DNA from: Mesobacillus jeotgali
GTDB taxonomy: Bacteria > Bacillota > Bacilli > Bacillales > Cytobacillaceae
Length of the DNA stretch: 64,000 nucleotides
Direction of reading: 5' to 3'
Assembly (NCBI RefSeq): GCF_900166585.1
Contig: NZ_FVZC01000009.1
Coordinates: forward strand, 930,001-994,000
How positions within the stretch are numbered: position 1 is the stretch's first letter; the number at the start of each line of letters is the position of its first letter. Made by a program: the position numbers and the translations under genes. Shown here in pieces: positions 14,604 to 22,467 of this stretch. Below the pieces are notes generated by a model, which had not been told where the DNA came from, did not search any database, and saw only the letters and a program-made list of their open reading frames with translations.

Positions 14604-17191
14604 GAATTGCCTTACCTCATACAGGAATCGTGCTTCTTGTCGGACCTTCAAACAGCGGCAAGACGACCCTGCTGAAGCGATGGCAGGAGCAAGGAAAAAT
14701 AGCTCCTTCTGAAGTAGTCAGTTCCGACCAGTTCCGTGAACTGGTCAGTGACAAGGAATTCGTGGACTGGAGAAACATACCAAAGGAAGAAGCAGATATC
14801 CTGTTTGATGAATACAGCATCATTTCAAAGGAAGCTTTCGAGATGATGGATAGTTTGATACGAACCAGATGCAGGCTGAACAAGTTAACACTTGTGGATG
14901 CGACCCACCTTCAGCCTGATGATCGGAAAAGATATATTGCGATGGCAAGGGAAAGTCATGTCCCGATTGTATCGATCGTTCTTGATGTACCTGAAAAAGT
15001 ACTTCTTGAAAGAGATGAGCAGCGGGCAAATCCACGAAGCAAACGGCGTATCAAGCAGCAATACCAGGTATTCACGCGGGAAAAGCGTTTTATGAAAAAA
15101 GAAGGAATCAGGTCAATATACTTTGTGAAGGAAGTTGACGAGATTGAACTGACTAGGCGCAGTCATCCGCTTGAACTCGAAGTCGGAGCTGGGATTGATA
15201 TCATCGGTGATATCCACGGCTGTTATGATGAAATGATCGAACTTCTAGAAAAACTAGGCTACAAAAAGGATAATGAGGATCTTTATCTGCATCCTGAGGG
15301 CAGGAGGTTCCTTTCAATTGGGGATGTGATGAGCCGTGGTCCTCAGTCCCTCAGGAGCATGATATTCTTTTACCGACATGTCGAAAAAGGGCTGGCGTAC
15401 ATGATTGATAGTAATCATGGCTGGAAGATTGCTAGATGGCTTGATGGGAAGAAGGTAACCCTCTCGCATGGCGATGAAAAGGTTGAGCAGGAATTTTGGC
15501 AGTATGAAGAAGAGTACGGGGCAGAAGCGGCATCCGAGTGGAGATTTATGCTGAAGGATTTCCTTCTCAAGTCGCCGTCCCATTATATTTTAAAAAAGAA
15601 CGGGATTCCTACAGTTGTTTGTGCTCATGCAGGTATTAAAGATGAGTATATTGGCAAGCAGTCGCCTGAAGTCAGTGATTTTTGCCGCTATGGAGATACT
15701 GATGGCTTTAATGAAAAAGGGAAACCGGTTAGAAAAGACTGGTTTATTGGGCATCAAACCAGCCAGCTTATTGTCTGGGGGCATGATCCGAAGCCACAGC
15801 CGCTCAAAATCAATAACAGTCTCAATATTGATCAGGGGGCCGTATTCGGGGGAAATCTTACTGCCTTCCGTTATCCTGAAAAACAGATTGTCTCAGTAAA
15901 GGCGAGAGAAGATTATTCTGGAGCAGATGATAATCCGTTGCATGAATGGGAAAGAAAGCGCCTGAATCAACCGAATATCGGTAAATTTCTGCAGGGCTAT
16001 TCCGTACTGACCGACGAGTTTGGCGAGATTGCCGTTCCGGCAGAAACTGTAAAACCTGCAATTGATACAGTTTCGCATTACACGATTCCAATTGAACAGC
16101 TGCTTTATATACCGCCAACAATGAGCCCGACGCCGGCACCATCTCCTTTGGAACAATACCTTGAGCATCCAGCGGAGGCAATCCGCTACTATCGAAGCAA
16201 TGGCATCGAAAAAATGGTTGCGGAGAAAAAGCATATGGGCAGCCGTGGGATTCTGTTACTGTTCAAGGATCATGAAGCTGCGAAAAAACATGTTGGTGCT
16301 GAGACACTGGGTGTCATTTATACCAGGACTGGCAGAAGGTTTTTCGAGAAGGAACTAGAAGAAGAGATTATCCACAAATTAAATGACGATTTGCATAGTC
16401 ATGAGTATTTTGCCAGGCATCAGACGGATTATGTCCTGCTTGACGCTGAAATCATGCCGTGGAACCTGAAGGCAAAGGAACTGATCAGTAAGCAGTACGC
16501 GCATGTTGCCGAAAATGCGATTATGGATCGTTCGGTGATGTACGAAAAGTTAGCTGAGGCGGCAAAAGATAAAGAGGATTTCATGAGGTGGCTAAAGGAA
16601 TACGATGAAAAATTGACCAATGCAAAAGAATTCGCGGAGGTTTTTCAAGGGTATTGCTGGGATGTAGTCACGCTGGACGATATCCAGATCGCACCATTTC
16701 ATGTACTTGCCCACAGCGATATGACGTTTTTTAATGAAACGCATGAATGGCATATGAAAATGAACCACCAGTTTGCTCACTGCTCAAGCTTGTTTGTCAC
16801 CACGGAGTACAAGATTATCGACAGCCCGGCGAGTGAGGCAGAAGTGATTGAATGGTGGGAAAAAATTACAAAGGACGGGCACGAAGGGATTGTAATTAAA
16901 CCGGAGCGTTATATTGCGCGAAGCAAAGGACAACTGCTCCAGCCAGCCATCAAGGTCAGAGGCAGCAAATATCTGAAAATCATTTATGGCATGGACTATT
17001 TACAGCCTGAAAACCTAATAAGACTTAAGAAACGCAATACAGGCAAAAAGCAAAAACTTGCATTGAAGGAATTCGCACTGGGTATCGAAGGAATCCACCG
17101 CTTCGTGAACAAAGAATCCATCGAAAGAGTTCATGAATGCGTTCTGGCCACTCTGGCAATGGAGCAAGATAGAGTCGATCCGCGGTTGTAG
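14600..17191 (+). CDS. pnkp: polynucleotide kinase-phosphatase-ligase Pnkp
   Basis: 863-aa three-domain RNA end-healing and sealing enzyme. The kinase domain (about 1-170) has the P-loop GPSNSGKTT with Lys21 and Thr22. The phosphatase domain (about 195-400) is a binuclear metallophosphoesterase: Asp204 and His206 in GDIHG, GDVMSRGP and SNHGWK. The ligase/adenylyltransferase domain (about 490-863) has the nucleotidyl Lys544 in KHMGSRG. These match the well-studied Clostridium thermocellum Pnkp, where the ligase is active only with Hen1. Length is normal and no domain is broken. It is the last gene of the operon; a terminator follows at 17205. Its substrates would be tRNAs cut by ribotoxins or anticodon nucleases. 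Confidence 0.96.
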   Translation: MRIALPHTGIVLLVGPSNSGKTTLLKRWQEQGKIAPSEVVSSDQFRELVSDKEFVDWRNIPKEEADILFDEYSIISKEAFEMMDSLIRTRCRLNKLTLVDATHLQPDDRKRYIAMARESHVPIVSIVLDVPEKVLLERDEQRANPRSKRRIKQQYQVFTREKRFMKKEGIRSIYFVKEVDEIELTRRSHPLELEVGAGIDIIGDIHGCYDEMIELLEKLGYKKDNEDLYLHPEGRRFLSIGDVMSRGPQSLRSMIFFYRHVEKGLAYMIDSNHGWKIARWLDGKKVTLSHGDEKVEQEFWQYEEEYGAEAASEWRFMLKDFLLKSPSHYILKKNGIPTVVCAHAGIKDEYIGKQSPEVSDFCRYGDTDGFNEKGKPVRKDWFIGHQTSQLIVWGHDPKPQPLKINNSLNIDQGAVFGGNLTAFRYPEKQIVSVKAREDYSGADDNPLHEWERKRLNQPNIGKFLQGYSVLTDEFGEIAVPAETVKPAIDTVSHYTIPIEQLLYIPPTMSPTPAPSPLEQYLEHPAEAIRYYRSNGIEKMVAEKKHMGSRGILLLFKDHEAAKKHVGAETLGVIYTRTGRRFFEKELEEEIIHKLNDDLHSHEYFARHQTDYVLLDAEIMPWNLKAKELISKQYAHVAENAIMDRSVMYEKLAEAAKDKEDFMRWLKEYDEKLTNAKEFAEVFQGYCWDVVTLDDIQIAPFHVLAHSDMTFFNETHEWHMKMNHQFAHCSSLFVTTEYKIIDSPASEAEVIEWWEKITKDGHEGIVIKPERYIARSKGQLLQPAIKVRGSKYLKIIYGMDYLQPENLIRLKKRNTGKKQKLALKEFALGIEGIHRFVNKESIERVHECVLATLAMEQDRVDPRL

Positions 17192-17204
17192 AATTTACTA
17201 GAAG

Positions 17205-17237
17205 CTGAACCAGATTTATTTTGGTTCAGTTTTTTTT
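17205..17237 (+). terminator. terminator of the hen1-pnkp operon
   Basis: CTGAACCA (17205-17212) pairs with TGGTTCAG (17222-17229), followed by eight T. Confidence 0.85.
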
Positions 17238-17263
17238 ATGCGATTGGAATTGAGCCTGGGTCG

Positions 17264-17451
17264 ACCGTTAATAAGAGTGGGGCAACCGTTAATAAAACTC
17301 GTTCAACCGTTAATAAAATCGTTGAAACCGTTGATATATTTTCGGAACTGTATTGTTAACCGAAAAAGGGATTATATTTGCCAAAACAGGGATTTAAATT
17401 GCTACAACAGAGATTAAATTCATATAAACAGGGATTATATCTAGATAACGA
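17264..17451. repeat. 21-bp-period repeat tract, two unit types
   Basis: ACCGTTAATAA or a variant begins at 17264, 17285, 17306 and 17327; GGGATTATA or a variant begins at 17368, 17389, 17410 and 17431. Both blocks have an exact 21-bp period and are almost in register with each other. The tract starts just after the operon terminator. The rest of 17452-17609 shows no gene. Confidence 0.75.
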
Positions 17452-17609
17452 GAATGGAAGGAATCCATCTGGCAACAAATCGACTTCAACTGATATTATG
17501 GCTGGGTTAACTTTTAATAAAAATTCCTCAAATCATATCAAATCAAACTTCGACTGACATGAATTCACCTAAAATGGAATTAAACTCGTATTCGATCCAC
17601 AACATAAAA

Positions 17610-17637
17610 GGAGCAAAGGGCGGCCCCTTTGCTCCTC
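17610..17637 (-). terminator. terminator of the HxlR gene
   Basis: AGGAGCAAAGGG pairs with CCCTTTGCTCCT around a short loop, touching the stop codon of the regulator. Confidence 0.7.
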
Positions 17638-17945
17638 TATTTTTCCAGCCAACTTTGCGACCAGTTTTCAATTTCTTTCATTAACGGTTCTAATGCCTGG
17701 CCTTTATCGGTTAAGGAATATTCTATTCTTACAGGTGTTTCTGGGAATACTTCTCGTTTGACGATTCCTTCGCTTTCCAGATCTTTTAACCTTTCAGAAA
17801 GGACTCTGCCGCTTACTCCAACTGATGATTCTATTGTGCAAAAGCGCTGAGGGCCTGATAAGAGCTGATATAGAATCAACCCTGTCCATCTTTGGCCTAA
17901 AATTCCCATGGCTTTTTCAAATCTAGGACATATTGACTTATCCAT
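17637..17945 (-). CDS. HxlR-family regulator, YodB/CatR-like
   Basis: 102-aa winged-helix repressor. HxlR features are all present: an N-terminal CPRFEKAMGILGQRW, the recognition region GVSGRVLSERLKDLE, and the wing with VKREVFPETPVRIEYSLT. Cys6 sits where the redox-sensing Cys of Bacillus YodB and CatR lies, so it may sense quinones or disulfide stress (inference from position). It is divergent from a gene encoding a VOC-type dioxygenase or glyoxalase, the usual type of target, but that gene is broken here, leaving the regulator without an intact neighbour. ATG at 17945. Confidence 0.85.
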   Translation of the reverse strand: MDKSICPRFEKAMGILGQRWTGLILYQLLSGPQRFCTIESSVGVSGRVLSERLKDLESEGIVKREVFPETPVRIEYSLTDKGQALEPLMKEIENWSQSWLEK

Positions 17946-18074
17946 GAAACCAACTCCTTACAACCTATTATAAACAATTTTTGATTAAAAGAGTTAAAAA
18001 AGTTACTTGCATTTAGTAATTTTTAATTATACACCAACTTACTTAAAGTAACTATATTTATTGGAGGCTCTGTG

Positions 18075-18556
18075 CATGGATTTTCATCTAAAGCCTTTTA
18101 CCTATGTAGGGCAAGAAAATTGAAGGTGCAAGATTTACAGCGTTCAATCGCTTTTTTGAAAAGGTTATTGGATTTTGAATTAATGAAAAAGGCTGTTTTC
18201 GTAAAGATTGTTGTTAAAATCCTAAAGCCGATTTTAACGTGATTATGTCCATTTTGTAGGTCGGTACTAAGTTTGCAAGCTCTTTTCTCTTCATAAGCGT
18301 TCATTTTGTGCAGAAACTTAGGCAATTCCATCCTATTTTGTCATCAATAGCAACAAGTTTGAGAAAAGAGCCATAAAAAAAGAGGATCGTTACGCAAGCT
18401 TCACTGCAGATGGGAAAACGGTTTTGTTGACGGTTGAACAACCGGATGATGTGTTCCCAAGCAGGGGAGGACTACCGGCTAATATCACTTCGCCATGCTT
18501 TTGCCGGAACCTTCTGATTTAGCCAAAATCGTCCAGCATTTCTCAGGAATTTGATT
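18075..18556 (+). pseudogene. VOC-family glyoxalase/dioxygenase gene, interrupted
   Basis: ATG at 18075 follows TTGGAGGCTCTGTGC and encodes MDFHLKPFTYVGQ, a typical start for Bacillus VOC proteins. A frameshift follows at about 18115 (the KVQDLQRSIAF motif continues in another frame). At 18191 homology stops in an inserted inverted-repeat element and resumes near 18390 with ASFTADGKTVLLTVEQPDDV. Further shifts follow, with PERSDLAKIV-type sequence in another frame. The original was probably a glyoxalase or catechol dioxygenase-like enzyme controlled by the adjacent HxlR regulator. It is clearly non-functional. Confidence 0.8.
18191..18372. mobile_element. about 182-bp MITE-like insertion in the VOC gene
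   Basis: The left end GGCTGTTTTCGTAAAG with TTGTTG and the right end, read inward on the other strand, GGCTCTTTTCTCAAAC with TTGTTG, form an imperfect terminal inverted repeat of about 23 bp. It interrupts the VOC reading frame exactly where homology stops. A-rich flanks (AATGAAAAA and ATAAAAAAA) could be a decayed target duplication. No transposase is encoded; a 77-codon minus-strand frame crosses it but resembles nothing I know. Confidence 0.55.
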
Positions 18557-18668
18557 GCATTTTAGTTATTCCGATCACCTTGTGATTGAAGCGCTTTATC
18601 TTTTAAGAAAATGATACTTTTATTACAATGGATCCCTCAGGTAATCTAATAATCTTGACATTATAAAA

Positions 18669-20274
18669 CCCTGCAAATGCAGGGTCAGGCTGTCGAGAAA
18701 CTCTCGACAGCCTATATTTTTTATTAATAACTTCATCAATTCACCGCGTTAATTTGTTATAATATTAGTAATACTACTGAGGATGGTGGATTGGATGTTC
18801 AGACCTAGAAGAGATTCACAAAATGAAGCTGAATTTGTTTTCATTGAAGACTTGGTCCCTGAGGACCACTTTCTACGAAAGGTTGATAAGTACATAGATT
18901 TTTCTTTTATCGAGAAAAAAGTCCGTCCATTTTATTCTGAGAATAACGGTCGCCCTTCGGACCCTATTATGCTTTTTAAGATGATGTTCATTGGTTATTT
19001 TTATGGCATTCGTTCTGAACGACAATTAGAACGGGAAGTTCAGATGAATGTTGCCTACAGGTGGTTCCTGGGTTTAAAGCTGAATGATCCAGTACTAGAT
19101 CATTCGACAATCAGTTGGAATCGACGAAAACGTTTTAAGGATACGAACATCTTTCAAGAGATCTTTGATGAAATTGTCCTTCTGGCCATTAATCATAAAA
19201 TGGTGGGTGGAAGGGTGTTATTTACTGACTCCACTCACCTTAAAGCCAATGCAAATAAACACAAATTTACTCGTGAAGAAATCGAAATCGAGACTAGGGA
19301 ATACATAGAAGAACTCAATAAAGCTGTTGATGAAGATAGAACAAACCACGGAAAAAAGCACTAAAAGAAAGAGAGGAGGTGACAGAGACCAAGGAAATTC
19401 GAAAAAGTACAACCGATCCTGATTGTGGCTTCATGTCCAGAGATAATAAGCAGGAAATGTTCTGTTATCTGGACCACCGAACAACAGATATGAAGTTTAA
19501 TATCATAACAGATGCCTATGTAACACCTGGAAATGTCCATGACTCTGTCCCTTACCTTTCTAGATTGGATCGTCAAATTGATCGTTTTGGATTTAAAGTA
19601 GAAGCTGTGGCGCTCGACTCAGGATATTTAACAAATCCAATTTGTAAAGGTCTACACGACCGAAGTATTTTTGGTGTAATTGCCCATCGGAGATATCAGC
19701 CAACAAAAGGTCTTTTCCCAAAATGGAAGTTTACATATGACAAAGAACAAGACATCTATACTTGTCCTAATGACCAAGAGTTGGTTTACCGCACCACAAC
19801 AAGAGATGGATACCGTGAATATAAGTCCGACTCTAAAAAATGTTCAGAATGCCCACTCCTGAAGGAGTGCACAAGATCAAAAAATAAACAAAAGGTCATA
19901 ACTCGTCATGTGTGGGAGGACTTCAAGGAAAAGGTCCGCCTAAACAGACTCTCCCTCTCCGGAAAAATGCTTTATAAATATAGAAAAGAAAAAGTCGAGC
20001 GAAGCTTCGCAGATTCGAAAGAACTGCATGGGCTTCGCTATTGCCGGTTGCGGGGCTTACACAATGCGAGTGAGCAAGTGTTACTCACTGCAGCGTGTCA
20101 GAATATAAAAAAGATCGCCACACACCTAGCTAAGCTAGGATAATGGTGGCGATCAGTCGTTTCCTAATTCAGTAAGTGAATATGTCCATGAAAAAAGAAA
20201 GTTACCCAATAAAAAAAGCTTGTGGAAGAAAAAAATAGTACCTTTCTCCACAAGCTGACCCTGCAAATGCAGGG
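18669..20274 (+). mobile_element. IS1182-family insertion sequence between duplicated terminator hairpins
   Basis: The element is bracketed by two same-orientation copies of CCCTGCAAATGCAGGG (18669-18684 and 20259-20274). Just inside, GGCTGTCGAGAAA on the left and GCTTGTGGAGAAA read inward from the right are related terminal repeats; the left end also holds a perfect 11-bp hairpin (18688-18712). Without the insertion the palindrome would be followed by T5 and serve as the terminator of the gene at 20278. The direct repeats therefore look like a target-site duplication of a terminator stem-loop. Confidence 0.75.
18783..20143 (+). pseudogene. IS1182-family transposase, split by a -1 frameshift
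   Basis: The first frame (18783-19364) encodes the N-terminal DUF772-like part ([33 protein letters not shown]) and the first catalytic Asp in [12 protein letters not shown]. The second (19379-20143) encodes the DDE remainder (AVALDSGYLT, KVERSFADSKELHGLRYCR with the Glu). Frames meet at GGA AAA AAG CAC TAA (19350-19364). Intact relatives, as I recall, read HGKKPLKERE here, so loss of one C explains the split. The site also contains the slippery heptamer A AAA AAG in the right register, so a -1 shift could still make full-length protein. The usual Leu after GRPS is also missing. Confidence 0.85.
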
Positions 20275-20277
20275 TTT

Positions 20278-20472
20278 TTATCTATGGTCCGGCCGCTTTG
20301 TCTGAATCCACCAATTAATATGGTCTGAATTAAAGACAAAAAGATTTTTAGTGGGTCTCAGGTGCGGGATGTCTTTCTCAGCTATTAATTGCTGGATTTG
20401 ATCCTCGGTAAGCGGATAGCCTGCCGAGTTCAAATATGCGGCCAGTTTGGGTATTCCATAGATTTTGCTCAT
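20278..20472 (-). CDS. small excisionase-like HTH DNA-binding protein
   Basis: 64-aa protein of the MerR/excisionase winged-helix type: IYGIPKLAAYLNSAGYPLTE is a helix-turn-helix that would sit in the DNA major groove, and the C-terminal VFNSDHINWWIQTK forms the wing and anchor. ATG at 20472 follows GGGAGGTGG, an ideal ribosome binding site. Such proteins are common single genes in Bacillus and are not necessarily linked to a phage; no integrase is nearby. Its terminator was duplicated by the adjacent IS1182. Confidence 0.65.
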   Translation of the reverse strand: MSKIYGIPKLAAYLNSAGYPLTEDQIQQLIAEKDIPHLRPTKNLFVFNSDHINWWIQTKRPDHR

Positions 20473-20647
20473 GTAACCACCTCCCGCAAAACCCTCCTTT
20501 AACCTAAGAAAAAAGAAAGTTCAGCAAAAGGTACTTAGCAAGCAAGATTGTTAGCATACACATTTATTACCCTTTTTTAAGAGAAATAACCACTCTAAAA
20601 GAATCCTTGTCATTTAACAGGACACTCTATAAAGAGGAGGGATGATC

Positions 20648-21850
20648 TTGAGGTTGAAAGTATTACTTGTTGTGTTCATTAGTTTTCTTTTATCGATGGA
20701 AGTTAGTGCTGAAGCACCGCTCACTGCTGCTTTTGTCCGTGATCATCAGTTATGGATCAAAACGGGAGACCAGGAAATACAGGTGACCAGGGGCCGATAT
20801 GTGCTTTCACCCAAATGGTCGTATGATGGACGGTTCATTGCATATATAGATGGGGATGAAAAGGGTGAGAAATCAGACTTGTACATTTATGATACCAAGG
20901 AAAAAGAGAACTATCAGCCTTACCAGATAGAAACCTCTGATTTTAAATGGTCACCGATTCAAAATCAAATAGCTTATAATTCTCATGGTGTATTAAATGT
21001 GACCAAAATGAACAATGGCAGGCCAATGGGCTTCGAGAACGTATCCCTGGGGGTGAGCGGGTTCGAATGGTTTCCGAATGGGAGAGAATTCATTGTTTCC
21101 TCACAATCAAGTTTGCGTCCGACCGGTTGGGGCCCGATACCACTCTATAAAATACCGGTCAACGCAAACCTGGATAAAAATAAAGTAGAACCATTTTATA
21201 CGATTGTGACAAATGAAAACGAATTGTTTGGCATAGATGCTGACTTTTTTAAGTGGAGCCATGATGGCAAATGGGTCGCGTTCATTGTTTTACCAACTGC
21301 CTCATGGTCGATGGATAGCAACAAACTATGTGTCATCTCCAATGAAGGGGAACAATTTCAAGCTGTTGGAAATATGCTTAGAAATGAACACTGGCTCAAA
21401 TGGGCACCATCGGCAAATCAACTTGCGTACATTTCTGGAGAAGGAAGGTTCTTAGTGGAAAACAAGAAGGCCACAATCGCAGACATGCCGACAGCAATCC
21501 AGCAAAAACAGTATACACCAGAAGGACATGTCGATCTTGATTTGGAATGGTACTCTCCGAACAAGGTAATTGTAGCTCGGGCGAAAGAAAATAAAGAATG
21601 GAATGAGGGCCCTGTTCCCACGATGTTAACTGCCCTATATACCATTGATTTAAAAACGGAAGATCAGAGACAAATTTCCCGTCCAGAGAAAAACGAATAC
21701 GACCGGCAGCCACAATCAGTCGGAAGATTTATCACTTGGATACGAAGCAATAGGAAAAGGAAAGATTTGTGGATGAAGGAGGGAGTGAACGGTCAAGAGT
21801 ATAAATGGATTAAAAATATCGATTCAGCTCCTGTCTTTTTAAAGCGCTGA
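20648..21850 (+). CDS. TolB-like beta-propeller exported protein
   Basis: About 400-aa secreted or membrane-tethered protein. An N-terminal signal peptide (VLLVVFISFLLSMEVSAEA) is followed by repeated propeller blades of the TolB/WD40-like type: LSPKWSYDGRFIAYIDGD, FEWFPNGREFIVSS, FKWSHDGKWVAFIVL and LKWAPSANQLAYISG each hold the W-S/P-D/N-G-x-x-A/I-Y pattern. In Gram-positives these have no Tol-Pal partner and their role is unknown; protein or peptidoglycan binding at the surface is a guess. TTG at 20648 lies 7 nt after AGAGGAGGG, so I prefer it over the ATG at 20642, which abuts that site. Confidence 0.8.
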   Translation: MRLKVLLVVFISFLLSMEVSAEAPLTAAFVRDHQLWIKTGDQEIQVTRGRYVLSPKWSYDGRFIAYIDGDEKGEKSDLYIYDTKEKENYQPYQIETSDFKWSPIQNQIAYNSHGVLNVTKMNNGRPMGFENVSLGVSGFEWFPNGREFIVSSQSSLRPTGWGPIPLYKIPVNANLDKNKVEPFYTIVTNENELFGIDADFFKWSHDGKWVAFIVLPTASWSMDSNKLCVISNEGEQFQAVGNMLRNEHWLKWAPSANQLAYISGEGRFLVENKKATIADMPTAIQQKQYTPEGHVDLDLEWYSPNKVIVARAKENKEWNEGPVPTMLTALYTIDLKTEDQRQISRPEKNEYDRQPQSVGRFITWIRSNRKRKDLWMKEGVNGQEYKWIKNIDSAPVFLKR

Positions 21851-21867
21851 AAAAGAAAAACAACCAA

Positions 21868-21945
21868 CTGCGTTAGTCCATGGAGGATTAACGCCATTTT
21901 TGTGGAATTATTTTTATTAAAACAATGAAGAGGAATGAGCCTTAG
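21868..21945 (+). repeat. two-hairpin dispersed repeat, isolated copy G
   Basis: GCGTTAGTCC (21870-21879) pairs with GGATTAACGC (21885-21894), followed by CATTTTTGTGGAATT and TTTTATTAAAACAATGAAGAGG, the same order of parts as in the accessory arrays. It lies between the TolB-like and GNAT genes, far from either array. Confidence 0.65.
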
Positions 21946-21963
21946 GATAAAGGAGGCAACAGT

Positions 21964-22425
21964 TTGAATATTCATTACTCCATTTTCAATTCAGCACCAA
22001 ATGATGAGATTTCAGCTGGGCTAATTAAATTGCACGGGAAAATTTTCGGCGCCTCAGAGGATTTGATCGAAAAAATGGCAGCGAAACCTGAATTAATGGT
22101 GATAATCGCACAGGCCGGTGATAATGTAATTGGATATAAAATTGGTTATGAACTGTCCAGCGAGAAATATTATAGCTGGTTAGGCGGGGTGGATCCCGAT
22201 TTTAGGAGACATGGCATTGCAGCTGAATTAATGAAGAGGCAGCATAAGCTTTTGCTGGAAAAAGGATACAGGATTGTCCAAACAAAAACGATGAATAAAT
22301 GGCGTAATATGCTGGTACTGAATATTAAAAATGGATTTGATGTGATTGATACCCAGATTGATGAGAAGGGTATACATAAAATTCTCCTTGAAAAGCAATT
22401 GGCCAGTGAAAGAAGCAATGAGTGA
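21964..22425 (+). CDS. GNAT-family N-acetyltransferase
   Basis: 153-aa acetyl-CoA-dependent acetyltransferase with the GNAT core: DNVIGYKIGYE (beta strand 4), WLGGVDPDFRRHGIAAELMK (acetyl-CoA loop R-R-H-G-I-A) and VLNIKNGFDVI (C-terminal strand). Its substrate is unknown. It starts with TTG at 21964 after AAAGGAGG. Preceded by an isolated copy of the two-hairpin repeat and convergent with the MBL gene. Confidence 0.85.
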   Translation: MNIHYSIFNSAPNDEISAGLIKLHGKIFGASEDLIEKMAAKPELMVIIAQAGDNVIGYKIGYELSSEKYYSWLGGVDPDFRRHGIAAELMKRQHKLLLEKGYRIVQTKTMNKWRNMLVLNIKNGFDVIDTQIDEKGIHKILLEKQLASERSNE

Positions 22426-22437
22426 TAAAAAAAGAAA

Positions 22438-22462
22438 TAGGCCTGCCTGAAAGGCAAGCCTT
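22438..22462. terminator. hairpin between convergent GNAT and MBL genes
   Basis: GGCCTGCCT pairs with AGGCAAGCC with one mismatch over a 3-nt loop, with A/T-rich flanks. Confidence 0.5.
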
Positions 22463-22467
22463 AGTTA

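Noticed and set aside
18098..18331. 77-aa minus-strand protein in the VOC pseudogene
   Set aside because: The frame crosses the edge of the MITE-like element into the VOC gene, has no ribosome binding site and no recognisable homology.
20278..20472. Prophage or integrative element marker (excisionase)
   Set aside because: No integrase, phage genes or attachment sites nearby; small HTH proteins of this type occur as ordinary genes.
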